6,326 nt of DNA from Bacteroidales bacterium (GCA_030017935.1 JASEGF010000029.1:1-6326); one strand, 5' to 3'; shown: positions 1-5,954, counted from the stretch's first letter. Made by a program: numbers and translations. The notes: a model not told the origin generated them from the sequence alone.

Positions 1-257
1 CCATCTTTTTCAACAACAAATTGTACATAAACAGTACCTGATATTTTATTTTTAATAGCTTTCCTAGGATATTTTATATTTTCCTGTATAAATTTTAATA
101 AAGCTTCATCTCCTCCTGGATATTGTGCCGGCTCTTCTGCTATTGAGAATATAGGTTCATTATCTTTATTGGTAGTATCAGTAGTGTCTATATTCTGAGC
201 ATAATCATTAATTGAAATTGTTAATAAAATTAATATTGCAAATAAAAACTTCTTCAT
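1..257 (-). CDS. TonB C-terminal-domain secreted protein (N-terminal part, runs off left edge)
   Basis: The first 85 residues are visible. Residues 1-20 form a signal peptide: a KK N-terminus, a hydrophobic core (FLFAILILL) and a likely cleavage site YA|QN at 20/21. A short Asn/Thr/Asp-rich linker follows. From about residue 42 the sequence matches the start of the TonB C-terminal domain as found in Bacteroidota, with the 'P-x-Y-P-G-G-D-E-A-L-L-K-F-I' stretch, then N-I-K-Y-P and G-T-V-Y-V-Q-F-V-V. In that family the domain contacts outer-membrane partners or acts as a stand-alone periplasmic module. There is no transmembrane anchor beyond the signal peptide, so a secreted TonB-domain protein is more likely than a classical energy transducer, but the missing C-terminus prevents a firm call. 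The start codon is the only ATG that keeps a proper signal peptide. I see no clean TAnnTTTG promoter just upstream. Confidence 0.8.
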   Translation of the reverse strand, partial: MKKFLFAILILLTISINDYAQNIDTTDTTNKDNEPIFSIAEEPAQYPGGDEALLKFIQENIKYPRKAIKNKISGTVYVQFVVEKD

Positions 258-501
258 ATTTTTTTTGTAAAAATAATATAATTTTTAATTATTAAAAAGG
301 CTCTATAACGGATAGTGTGGATTATAAAATTCAATTTGCAGCTAACTGTCTGCAGCTATGTTGCGTCCGGGTTTTAAATGCTGTGAATTTTCAGTTACTC
401 ACGAATGGTAATTTTAGTAATTCAGGTCAGAATAGTTCTGAACCCCCGCATTAAATATAGGTGCTATTACCAATTGGCCATTGTTTTCAAGTGAAAAGAA
501 A
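258..501. other. Intergenic region with small hairpins, no gene
   Basis: No coding frame is convincing here. The stretch near 335-358 contains GCAGCTA twice and a TGCAG/CTGCA stem. The right half contains the hairpin listed at 425-444. A segment around 300-325 (ctataacggatagtgtgg) has an AGTGTG core resembling the repeat motif beside the NACHT gene, but the match is too short to call a copy. The region separates the 240-aa gene from the TonB-domain gene, both on the minus strand. Confidence 0.6.
425..444 (-). terminator. Possible weak terminator hairpin after the 240-aa gene
   Basis: TCAGAA and TTCTGA pair perfectly around a 3-nt loop. The stem extends by two G:C pairs if one A is bulged. 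It lies about 60 nt past the stop codon of the 502-1224 gene. There is no strong run of U after it on the minus strand, so termination is only a possibility and the structure may be incidental. Confidence 0.22.
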
Positions 502-1224
502 TCATTCTCTTGAGAGTTTCTCCAAAATTTCATTTAGTTCCTCATAAATATAGTTGTCTTTATGATATTTAGGGAATCTTACATAATGAAATTTAGTTGG
601 GAAATCATAATACCTCATACCGACTAGATCTCTTGCTTTAGTCCCAACACAAACAACTAATTTGGGTTTAAATAATTTAATTTCTTCGCGTATAAGTTTC
701 ATGTTTGTTTCATCTTTTTCGAATCTAACGGAGTCTGAGATATAGCTTCTTTCTAAAATTTCACTATCTATATCAAGACGATTTTTAATGTTAAAAAAAT
801 TTGCTTTTGTCCACCATTTAGTTTTACCCAAAAATTTATTAATAATTGCATCATCTTCTGTTAGCCATAAATGAGATAATAAAGTGATGCTTATTTTGTC
901 TTTATCTTGGCGGCTGCCCTCAAAATAGAACATAAAATCAATCTGCTCGTTGTAAATTGCTTTTTCTCCAATAAAAGGGAGGTCTATATTAATTGCCTCA
1001 GCTCTATCAATTTTATTAGGGTTGTTCTCATCAAATTGTTCAATATATTTATTATAAAAGATTCGTAAATAAGGAAAATCATCCAAGTATTCTATTATAT
1101 TATTTTCTTTTTTAACTTGGTCAAAAACAGTTTTTGAAAAAAGATCAGACTCGTTATGAATTGCACCCAAACTAATTGCTAATTTTTCTATTTTTTCAAG
1201 TCTTTCTACGGTAATATTTTCCAT
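502..1224 (-). CDS. Unrecognised 240-aa protein, possible uracil-DNA-glycosylase-like fold
   Basis: I do not recognise this protein with certainty. It is soluble, rich in Lys, Glu, Asp and Ile, and has no signal peptide or membrane segment. The C-terminal half has an order of elements recalling the UDG superfamily. These are Y-I-S-D-S-V-R-F (161-168), in the place of the 'xxTNxVKxxP' strand; a helix with paired Glu (179-181); then L-F-K-P-K-L-V-V-C-V-G-T-K-A (184-197), very like the 'PKxIVxLGxxA' strand-helix; and a late His-containing segment F-H-Y-V-R-F-P-K-Y-H (212-221). The N-terminal catalytic and Fe-S motifs of known UDG families (GExPGxxE-type) are not visible, so glycosylase activity should not be assumed. 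The ATG at 1224 has an A-rich leader and no better upstream start. It stands alone, with about 240 and 340 bp of gene-free DNA on its two sides, which fits an inserted accessory gene. Confidence 0.72.
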   Translation of the reverse strand: MENITVERLEKIEKLAISLGAIHNESDLFSKTVFDQVKKENNIIEYLDDFPYLRIFYNKYIEQFDENNPNKIDRAEAINIDLPFIGEKAIYNEQIDFMFYFEGSRQDKDKISITLLSHLWLTEDDAIINKFLGKTKWWTKANFFNIKNRLDIDSEILERSYISDSVRFEKDETNMKLIREEIKLFKPKLVVCVGTKARDLVGMRYYDFPTKFHYVRFPKYHKDNYIYEELNEILEKLSRE

Positions 1225-1561
1225 GTTTTAATTATTCTATTATTAATCCCTTTATTGTTCAAATAAAAGTTTAATTGTTATCGTATTAAAATTATGTTTA
1301 TGGTTTACAGTATGTCCTCACACTGTTGCCTAATATTATATTTATACAATAAATATAAAACATTCTTATAAACAAATTTTTTACAAATTTAATACCTTTT
1401 TTATAATAGAACGCAACTTGATATTAAATCCAGATAATATGGAATTCAAAAATGCAATAAAGAAAGTTTTTTAATAAAAAAAATCATTGTTGTCCGATAA
1501 AAATAAAGAAAACAGTACGATGCTGAATACTAACTTTGTAAAATAGTAGAGAAGATTTAGT
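1225..1561. other. Gene-free region between the 240-aa gene and the flavoprotein gene
   Basis: About 340 bp of very AT-rich DNA with no supported coding frame on either strand. It must hold the 3' end of the RRM/flavoprotein transcript and the promoter of the 240-aa gene. I see no GC-rich terminator stem after the flavoprotein stop codon, only A/T runs near 1460-1490. A candidate promoter is listed at 1384-1416. CACACTGTTGCC near 1319-1330 shares a CACACTG core with the repeats around the NACHT gene. Confidence 0.6.
1384..1416 (-). promoter_or_regulatory. Candidate Bacteroidota-type promoter for the 240-aa gene
   Basis: On the minus strand TAAATTTG (1384-1391) fits the -7 box TAnnTTTG. A TTG (1414-1416) lies 22 nt upstream, within the range known for the -33 element. 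The predicted start of transcription would leave a leader of about 150 nt before the ATG at 1224, which is long. In such AT-rich DNA this match could arise by chance. Confidence 0.25.
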
Positions 1562-2644
1562 TTAATTTGCAGCCGTTTCGTATTCGCTGACTAATAAATC
1601 TATCAGTTCTTTCACTGTAATAATTTTATCAGTTTTATAAACATTTGCACCGGCAAAAGCAAAACCATGATTAAATCTTCCGTTTTTGGCATTAATCAGG
1701 GCATTTGCAATACAGTAAGGAGTATTTTTATAATCACAAGTTATTATACAATGATAGGGACATTTAAAAGGTTTTTTAAGTCCGTTTTTAACATCTATTA
1801 AAAATTTATTTTCAATTGCACGGCCCGGCATACCCACGGGACTGTTAATAATTTTGATATCATTTTCTTTGGAATCAAGATAAATCTGTTTAAATTCATC
1901 TGAAGCATCACATTCAACCGTTGTAACGAAACGCGTTCCCATTTGAACACCTGAAGCACCCATACTTATAAAACGATAAATATCTTCGCCTGTGTAAATT
2001 CCTCCTGCAGCGATAACCGGTATTTTTCTTCCTAACTCTTCTTCAAAAGGCTTTATTGATGATAAAACATCAGGAATTAAATTCTCTAAAGCAAAATCCT
2101 CTAAGAAAAGCTGTTCTTTTTTAAAACCTAAGTGACCACCAGCCATTGGTCCTTCGACAACAATGGCATCTGGAATGTAGTTATAATTAGTTAACCATTT
2201 TCTAATAATTATTGAAGCCGCTTTTCCTGATGAGACAATGGGAACAAGCTTAGGCTTATAGTCAGAGTTGATTAAATATTTGGGAAGGTTTAATGGTAAT
2301 CCGGCGCCAGAAAAGATAATATCAATTTTTTCTTTAATTGATGTTTTTACCAGTTCGGCATAGTTAGAAAGAGCGACCATAATATTTACGCCCAATATTC
2401 CGTATGTCTTACTTCTGGCCTTCTTTAATTCTTTCGATAAAGATCTGTTGTTTGCTTCAACATAATTATTATAAAAATCAGGTTCACTCTCACCAATGCC
2501 AGCCGTAGCGATAACACCTATTCCACCCTGATTTGCAACAGCAGAAGCTAAATTACTTAACGATACACCGACTCCCATGCCTCCCTGAATAATCGGTATC
2601 ATTGCAACCAAATTTCCAATTACCAGATTCGGTAATTTATACAT
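1562..2644 (-). CDS. Nitronate monooxygenase / 2-nitropropane dioxygenase-family flavoprotein
   Basis: This 360-aa protein is a complete member of the FMN-binding TIM-barrel family that includes nitronate monooxygenase and the FabK-type enoyl-ACP reductases. Visible motifs are I-Q-G-G-M-G-V-G-V (19-27, first strand and flavin contact); G-A-G-L-P-L-N-L-P (113-121); E-G-P-M-A-G-G-H-L-G-F (164-174), with His171 at the family's catalytic position; A-A-G-G-I (212-216); and G-A-S-G-V-Q-M-G-T-R-F (229-239, phosphate binding). A four-Cys cluster (C295, C299, C303, C311) precedes a conserved tail, A-L-I-N-A (315-319) and F-A-G-A-N-V-Y-K (330-337), which from memory marks a subgroup common in anaerobes and Bacteroidota. 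The likely role is cytosolic flavin-dependent oxidation or reduction, for example detoxifying alkyl nitronates. The true substrate cannot be told from sequence. It begins 29 nt after the RRM gene and is probably cotranscribed with it. Confidence 0.93.
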   Translation of the reverse strand: MYKLPNLVIGNLVAMIPIIQGGMGVGVSLSNLASAVANQGGIGVIATAGIGESEPDFYNNYVEANNRSLSKELKKARSKTYGILGVNIMVALSNYAELVKTSIKEKIDIIFSGAGLPLNLPKYLINSDYKPKLVPIVSSGKAASIIIRKWLTNYNYIPDAIVVEGPMAGGHLGFKKEQLFLEDFALENLIPDVLSSIKPFEEELGRKIPVIAAGGIYTGEDIYRFISMGASGVQMGTRFVTTVECDASDEFKQIYLDSKENDIKIINSPVGMPGRAIENKFLIDVKNGLKKPFKCPYHCIITCDYKNTPYCIANALINAKNGRFNHGFAFAGANVYKTDKIITVKELIDLLVSEYETAAN

Positions 2645-2669
2645 ATTCTTGTTTCTTATTAATAAATTA

Positions 2670-2697
2670 GATTTTAATATCTTTTTCTATTAAAATC
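2670..2697 (-). other. Perfect 10-bp hairpin overlapping the stop codon of the RRM gene
   Basis: GATTTTAATA and TATTAAAATC pair perfectly around an 8-nt loop. The stem contains the RRM stop codon (2674-2676) and its last codons, and ends 26 nt before the flavoprotein start codon. The stem is mostly A:U and lacks a following U tract, so it is not a classical terminator. It could protect a processed 3' end or set relative expression within the operon. Codon constraint does not explain the pairing, because half of the stem lies at and beyond the stop codon. Confidence 0.5.
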
Positions 2698-2952
2698 ACT
2701 CCTTTCTGTTTTTGGTTTTGCAATATTCACTGTGATTTTTTTGCCATCTAATTCAGCACCATTTAATTCACGGATAGCATTTTCTGCTTCTTCGTCGTTT
2801 GGCATTTCAACAAAGCCAAAGCCTCTTGATTTTCCTGTATAATGATCCATAATTACTTTTGCTGAAGACACGATGCCGTATTCTTCAAAAATTTCTTTTA
2901 AGTCATCATTTCCTACTTTTGTAGTCAGGTTTGTAATGAAAATATTCTTCAT
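2674..2952 (-). CDS. Small single-RRM RNA-binding protein
   Basis: A 92-aa protein made almost entirely of one RNA recognition motif. RNP2 is I-F-I-T-N-L (4-9) and RNP1 is K-S-R-G-F-G-F-V (41-48), with the aromatic residues that stack on RNA bases present. The helix E-E-A-E-N-A-I and the strand K-K-I-T-V-N-I-A complete the fold, followed by a short basic tail (T82-Y92). This matches the stand-alone RRM proteins of cyanobacteria and Bacteroidota, which bind single-stranded RNA and are often abundant or cold-induced. I chose the ATG at 2952 because RNP2 normally starts 3-4 residues from Met. An in-frame ATG at 2988 would add a hydrophobic 12-residue extension foreign to the family. A well-formed promoter lies about 115 nt upstream, and the flavoprotein gene follows 29 nt downstream. 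Confidence 0.93.
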   Translation of the reverse strand: MKNIFITNLTTKVGNDDLKEIFEEYGIVSSAKVIMDHYTGKSRGFGFVEMPNDEEAENAIRELNGAELDGKKITVNIAKPKTERSDFNRKRY

Positions 2953-3061
2953 AATAAAGTATATAAGATTTATAACTGCGAGTGTCAAAAATTGAAGGGG
3001 GATAGCGCTATTAACAGGAAAGTTATAAGACTAAACGACTTAAATTTTATTAAACTCAATA
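2953..3061 (-). promoter_or_regulatory. Structured leader of the RRM mRNA
   Basis: Between the predicted transcription start (near 3061) and the RRM start codon is a leader of about 109 nt. It holds a perfect 10-bp palindrome ATAGCGCTAT (3002-3011). An 8-bp inverted repeat, AAAGTTAT (3019-3026) with ATAACTTT (3059-3066), could close a stem over the 5' end of the transcript. Long structured leaders are known for some cold-responsive RNA-binding protein genes. A similar role here is inference. Confidence 0.4.
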
Positions 3062-3067
3062 ACTTTG

Positions 3068-3099
3068 CAAAGATACAACTAATATTTCTATAAACCAAA
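3068..3099 (-). promoter_or_regulatory. Bacteroidota-type promoter of the RRM/flavoprotein operon
   Basis: On the minus strand TTTGG (3095-3099) is followed after 19 nt by TATCTTTG (3068-3075), a full match to the -33 TTTG and -7 TAnnTTTG boxes used by the primary sigma factor in Bacteroidota. Transcription should begin near 3061. The site lies on the RRM side of the left 128-bp repeat, so losing the NACHT unit would not remove it. Confidence 0.72.
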
Positions 3100-3178
3100 T
3101 TATTTTAAGATTTCTAATAAAATAAAAAATTTTGTATCGCTAAAACTGTGATTATATCTGCTTCATTTTCTAATAAAA

Positions 3179-3328
3179 TTAATTTTTTTCTGTTATTCTC
3201 GGAGCGGGGAAACTCTTTTTTGTTTCTTTTAAAAAGGCAAAATCATTAAAATATTTTGTTTTTCTATAATGAACTATAATGGTTGTGTGTATGTTTTTGT
3301 TGCCGATTTTGAAGCACTTCACTGTCAT
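3179..3328 (-). other. Short open frame (49 codons) running through the left direct repeat
   Basis: An ATG at 3328 opens a frame reading through the repeat to TAA at 3179-3181. Its middle, from I-G-N-K-N-I-H-T-T-I to F-A-F-L-K-E-T-K-K-S, stays in frame in the right copy too. Against a functional gene, only 3 of the 11 differences between copies are silent, there is no clear ribosome-binding site, and the start codon is not shared. It may be a remnant coding fragment carried by a dispersed repeat, a small unknown peptide, or chance. Confidence 0.2.
3188..3315 (+). repeat. Left copy of a 128-bp direct repeat flanking the NACHT unit
   Basis: Aligns without gaps to 6017-6144 in the same orientation at 117 of 128 positions, with a 42-bp identical core (3222-3263). 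It is marked by a GGAGCGGGG block near its left end and GGTTGTGTGTATG near its right. Weaker resemblance continues beyond it on the right: a TATTGCC/GGTAGT block at about 3376-3389 matches TATTGTC/GGTAGT near 6165-6180. Homology therefore decays there rather than ending sharply. It lies just upstream of the RRM promoter. Confidence 0.92.
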
Positions 3329-3399
3329 ACCACGATGAAGTTTGAAGCGAGCCACAACCTTTCATTTTAGCACTACCTCGGCAATAAAATATACCGCAT

Positions 3400-3414
3400 G
3401 TTACACACTGGCAT
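3400..3414 (-). repeat. Inverted repeat immediately after the NACHT stop codon
   Basis: Reads ATGCCAGTGTGTAAC on the minus strand, 3 bp past the TAG stop of the NACHT gene. It is the inverse of the copy at 5806-5820 with one mismatch (ACTGGC against ACTAGC). In the NACHT mRNA the two copies would be complementary and could join the 5' and 3' untranslated ends. Confidence 0.8.
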
Positions 3415-3417
3415 TCT

Positions 3418-5790
3418 CTATTTTAGTTGTTTATTTATGGGTGTATTTATTTTATCAGCAATATCTCCAATAGATTGTTTTTTCTTCTTTATTTTCTTGT
3501 CTGCTTTTTGATAATCTTCATCATTTTTATTTGCAGCGGTCAAATGTTTGTCAAGTCTTCGTAAATGCATATCAATAATTGCAAACAATGTCAAATCATT
3601 CGTTTTGGTCTTTTCTACTAATAAACGGAATTCGCTAAAAGATGTAAAACTATCACTTGCAAGTATGGATGTTATAAGATAGAGTTTAAATTCAAAATAA
3701 AATTGTTCTTCGGTACTTCTTTCAGTATCAAAGTCCTTCATTAATTTTTCAAATTGTTGCTTTAATGGTTCAATTAATGTTATAGACCAATAACTAAATG
3801 AAAATAAACCGCCAATTATTTGAAGAAGTCCATATTTTGAAAAATTCTTCCAAACTTTATATGTGTCATCTTCTGTTTCTATTAGAAACTTGATTGCATT
3901 TTCAATATTGTCAACGCCTCTATTAACCCCAGCCATTCTATTTTCAATAGGGGTGTTATAGAGTGCTTGCATAAGTTTACCAAGACCTGCTGTATTTGTT
4001 ATGTATTCTCCAAAACTTTTCGGAACACTTGACTTTAGTATTTCATCTAATAATACAGGAGCATCTTTTGACATTCCAGCATAGAATATTGCGACATTTT
4101 GCCACCAAAAATTATTAAAATTATTAATAAATAAATCTCTTTCAGGCTGTCTATGATGGAAGATTTCGTATGCGGTAAAATATTCTTGAAAAGATAAATG
4201 TTTAAATTGTATCTCTTCTTTCTCATTTATAAAGAGCAAACCTGTATTTGAAATTAAATCCTCAAGAATTAACTCTATATCAAAGCTTTGTCCTCTCTCC
4301 TTTGAGTATTCAGCTAAATTAATTTTCAAATCTGCTTTGAGAATACTTTGCTTTTTATCTGAATGAAGAATTTTTGCAATATGACAAAGCAATCTATGTT
4401 TAATTCCAATTTCAATAATTTCAACTGTGCTGTCAGGTGTGTATCTACCCAAAAGCAAATCAACAAATTGTCTATATAAATCAGTTATTGTTGCAGGGAT
4501 TTCAATCTCTTTTTCATCAAATAAAATTGTAATAAGAGCAATAGTCATAGGTGTTTTAGGTAACTTTTCAAGAATACCAGAATCCTTTATTGACTTTAAT
4601 AGATTTTTGGATTTGACAATATTGTCTGCAAAATAATTACTTAAAAATAATTCAATTTGTTTTTTATTCAATGGATTTATTTCTAAATACTTAAATCCTA
4701 ATTCCGCACAGTTATAAAATAAATAATCAGATGGTCTTGATGAACAAACAATTTTAATTTCAGGATACTTTGAATAAAATTCATTTATAGTTTTAAGGGC
4801 TAATTCTTTTTGTTCCTTTTGTGGCAATTCATCAAGTGCATCAATAAAAATAACACAATTCCTGCTCTTTAAAATCTCATTTGCATCTATTAATAATTCC
4901 GCGTTCCAATCCTTTTTAAAATACTCTACAACTGATTTTTCAAGGTCAAAAGAAGTATTTCTTAAATCTTGAAAAGTCAATATTACAGGATAAAATTCAG
5001 AATTATTTCTCATAGAATTTTGTTCAATTATCTCTTTAGAAAGTGTTTTAAATAGTGTTGATTTGCCAGCACCAGGTTCTCCAATTATTATGGAATTGTT
5101 TGGAATATTGATAATTGAGTTTATTGGTTTTTCTTTCCAAACAAAAGTCCCATCATCTTTCTCCACTCTTTCAAGGACAGTCGGTTCAATAGCACATTCA
5201 ATAATCTTTTTAATTTTGTTATCATTTATCCCTAAAGTTTTTGATAAACTATCAACTCTAATTTCTTCATTAAATCGTTCAACATATTTCTTATATGATT
5301 TACTGCCTTTAAGCCAAAACTGTGGATAATGCTGTTCAATAAGTTCAATGAGTTTTTCATCATCCCAAAAAGAAATATTTGCTTTGTCAAAATTATTATT
5401 CGTTTCAATTTTGCTTTTTGCTTCAGACGAAAAGTGTCTGTTTGTAACTATTTTGACTTTGTTTATTCTTATTCGTAGCCCTTTAACAACATCTTTATAT
5501 TCGTGTTCAAAGCAGTCTTTTGTCTGTGCAATAATGTCTTGAATAACCATAGATGTACCTGCAACAACTCCTTTTTTAACTACAAATGCAATCCAATCCT
5601 TTTTCAATTCAACTTTATCCTCATAAGAACAAATTAAATCCTTCCCGTTTTCACTTTTATTACCTCTTTCGTGTGTAATATGTACATCTTTAAAACCAAG
5701 TTCAGGAAGTATTTCATTTAACAGAATATGTATTTCTTCTTCCTTTTCAATACTTCTCAAAACTCTTAATTTTTCATCTTTTGTAATCAT
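3418..5790 (-). CDS. NACHT-domain STAND NTPase with N-terminal nuclease-like domain (bacterial NLR-like defence protein)
   Basis: The gene encodes 790 aa in three parts. Residues about 10-160 look like a PD-(D/E)XK restriction-endonuclease fold: a helix, G-F-K-D-V (32-36), E-x-G-K-D-L-I with Asp51, then W-I-A-F-V-V-K-K-G (66-74) with Lys72, a long helix, V-T-N-R-H-F-S-S-E-A-K (115-125), and F-W-D-D-E-K-L-I closing on P-Q-F-W. The usual acidic or Gln residue two before the Lys is Val70. The NACHT switch spans about 230-545, with Walker A G-E-P-G-A-G-K-S-T (237-245), Walker B V-I-F-I-D-A-L-D-E-L (313-322), sensor C-S-S-R-P-S-D-Y (349-356) and the terminal F-K-H-L-S-F-Q-E-Y-F-T-A (529-540). The last 245 residues are helical with no LRR, TPR or WD repeat, and carry a Lys-rich stretch (762-771); by analogy they are the sensor. 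Proteins of this design cause phage-triggered abortive infection in bacteria, so ligand-gated nucleic-acid cleavage is the inferred role. It has its own promoter and no partner gene. Confidence 0.9.
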   Translation of the reverse strand: MITKDEKLRVLRSIEKEEEIHILLNEILPELGFKDVHITHERGNKSENGKDLICSYEDKVELKKDWIAFVVKKGVVAGTSMVIQDIIAQTKDCFEHEYKDVVKGLRIRINKVKIVTNRHFSSEAKSKIETNNNFDKANISFWDDEKLIELIEQHYPQFWLKGSKSYKKYVERFNEEIRVDSLSKTLGINDNKIKKIIECAIEPTVLERVEKDDGTFVWKEKPINSIINIPNNSIIIGEPGAGKSTLFKTLSKEIIEQNSMRNNSEFYPVILTFQDLRNTSFDLEKSVVEYFKKDWNAELLIDANEILKSRNCVIFIDALDELPQKEQKELALKTINEFYSKYPEIKIVCSSRPSDYLFYNCAELGFKYLEINPLNKKQIELFLSNYFADNIVKSKNLLKSIKDSGILEKLPKTPMTIALITILFDEKEIEIPATITDLYRQFVDLLLGRYTPDSTVEIIEIGIKHRLLCHIAKILHSDKKQSILKADLKINLAEYSKERGQSFDIELILEDLISNTGLLFINEKEEIQFKHLSFQEYFTAYEIFHHRQPERDLFINNFNNFWWQNVAIFYAGMSKDAPVLLDEILKSSVPKSFGEYITNTAGLGKLMQALYNTPIENRMAGVNRGVDNIENAIKFLIETEDDTYKVWKNFSKYGLLQIIGGLFSFSYWSITLIEPLKQQFEKLMKDFDTERSTEEQFYFEFKLYLITSILASDSFTSFSEFRLLVEKTKTNDLTLFAIIDMHLRRLDKHLTAANKNDEDYQKADKKIKKKKQSIGDIADKINTPINKQLK

Positions 5791-5805
5791 AGTTCTGTCT
5801 TTTTT

Positions 5806-5820
5806 ATGCTAGTGTGTAAC
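5806..5820 (+). repeat. Inverted repeat immediately before the NACHT start codon
   Basis: Reads ATGCTAGTGTGTAAC on the plus strand and ends 15 bp before the NACHT ATG. It is the inverse partner of 3400-3414 (14 of 15 positions). It falls within the NACHT mRNA leader, next to the A-rich ribosome-binding region (aaaaaagacagaact), so pairing with the 3' copy could affect translation. Confidence 0.8.
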
Positions 5821-5828
5821 TCGTTTAT

Positions 5829-5849
5829 AGGCGCTACTCTGTTGCGCCT
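5829..5849 (-). other. GC-rich hairpin in the NACHT mRNA leader
   Basis: AGGCGC and GCGCCT pair around a 9-nt loop. It is the only strongly GC-rich stem in an otherwise AT-rich leader of about 158 nt, and lies about 40 nt before the start codon. It could be a regulatory element or an end structure of the inserted unit. No U tract follows, so it is not a classical attenuator. Confidence 0.55.
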
Positions 5850-5954
5850 TATTTCCATATTTGGATTTATAGACATCATAAAGTTGTATTATATTTCTAT
5901 ATACAAAAATAGAAATTATTTTATAAATCATAAAATAGCGATTTATTTACGTAG

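Noticed and set aside
258..340. Promoter for the TonB-domain gene
   Set aside because: No TAnnTTTG box is present. TATTTTTA near 270 is only an A/T run in AT-rich DNA.
1311..1330. Further copy of the CACACTG repeat motif
   Set aside because: Only the seven-base core matches, which is expected by chance in a window of this size.
2953..2988. Upstream in-frame ATG for the RRM gene
   Set aside because: It adds 12 mostly hydrophobic residues before RNP2, unlike the family, and the ATG at 2952 places RNP2 at the usual distance.
4427..5542. Plus-strand open frames of 64-88 codons at 4427-4636, 5063-5329 and 5348-5542
   Set aside because: All lie opposite the NACHT gene, whose minus-strand frame has intact family motifs across the same bases. 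Their translations are Ser/Leu/Ile/Phe-rich mirror images with no recognisable domain.
3400..5820. Insertion-sequence reading of the inverted-repeat pair
   Set aside because: The enclosed gene is a NACHT NTPase, not a transposase, and I find no short target-site duplication directly outside the repeats.
5829..5849. Integron attC site formed by the GC-rich hairpin and nearby GTTAC
   Set aside because: The sequences do not fit the GTTRRRY/RYYYAAC core pair with the right spacing, and no integrase is in the window.
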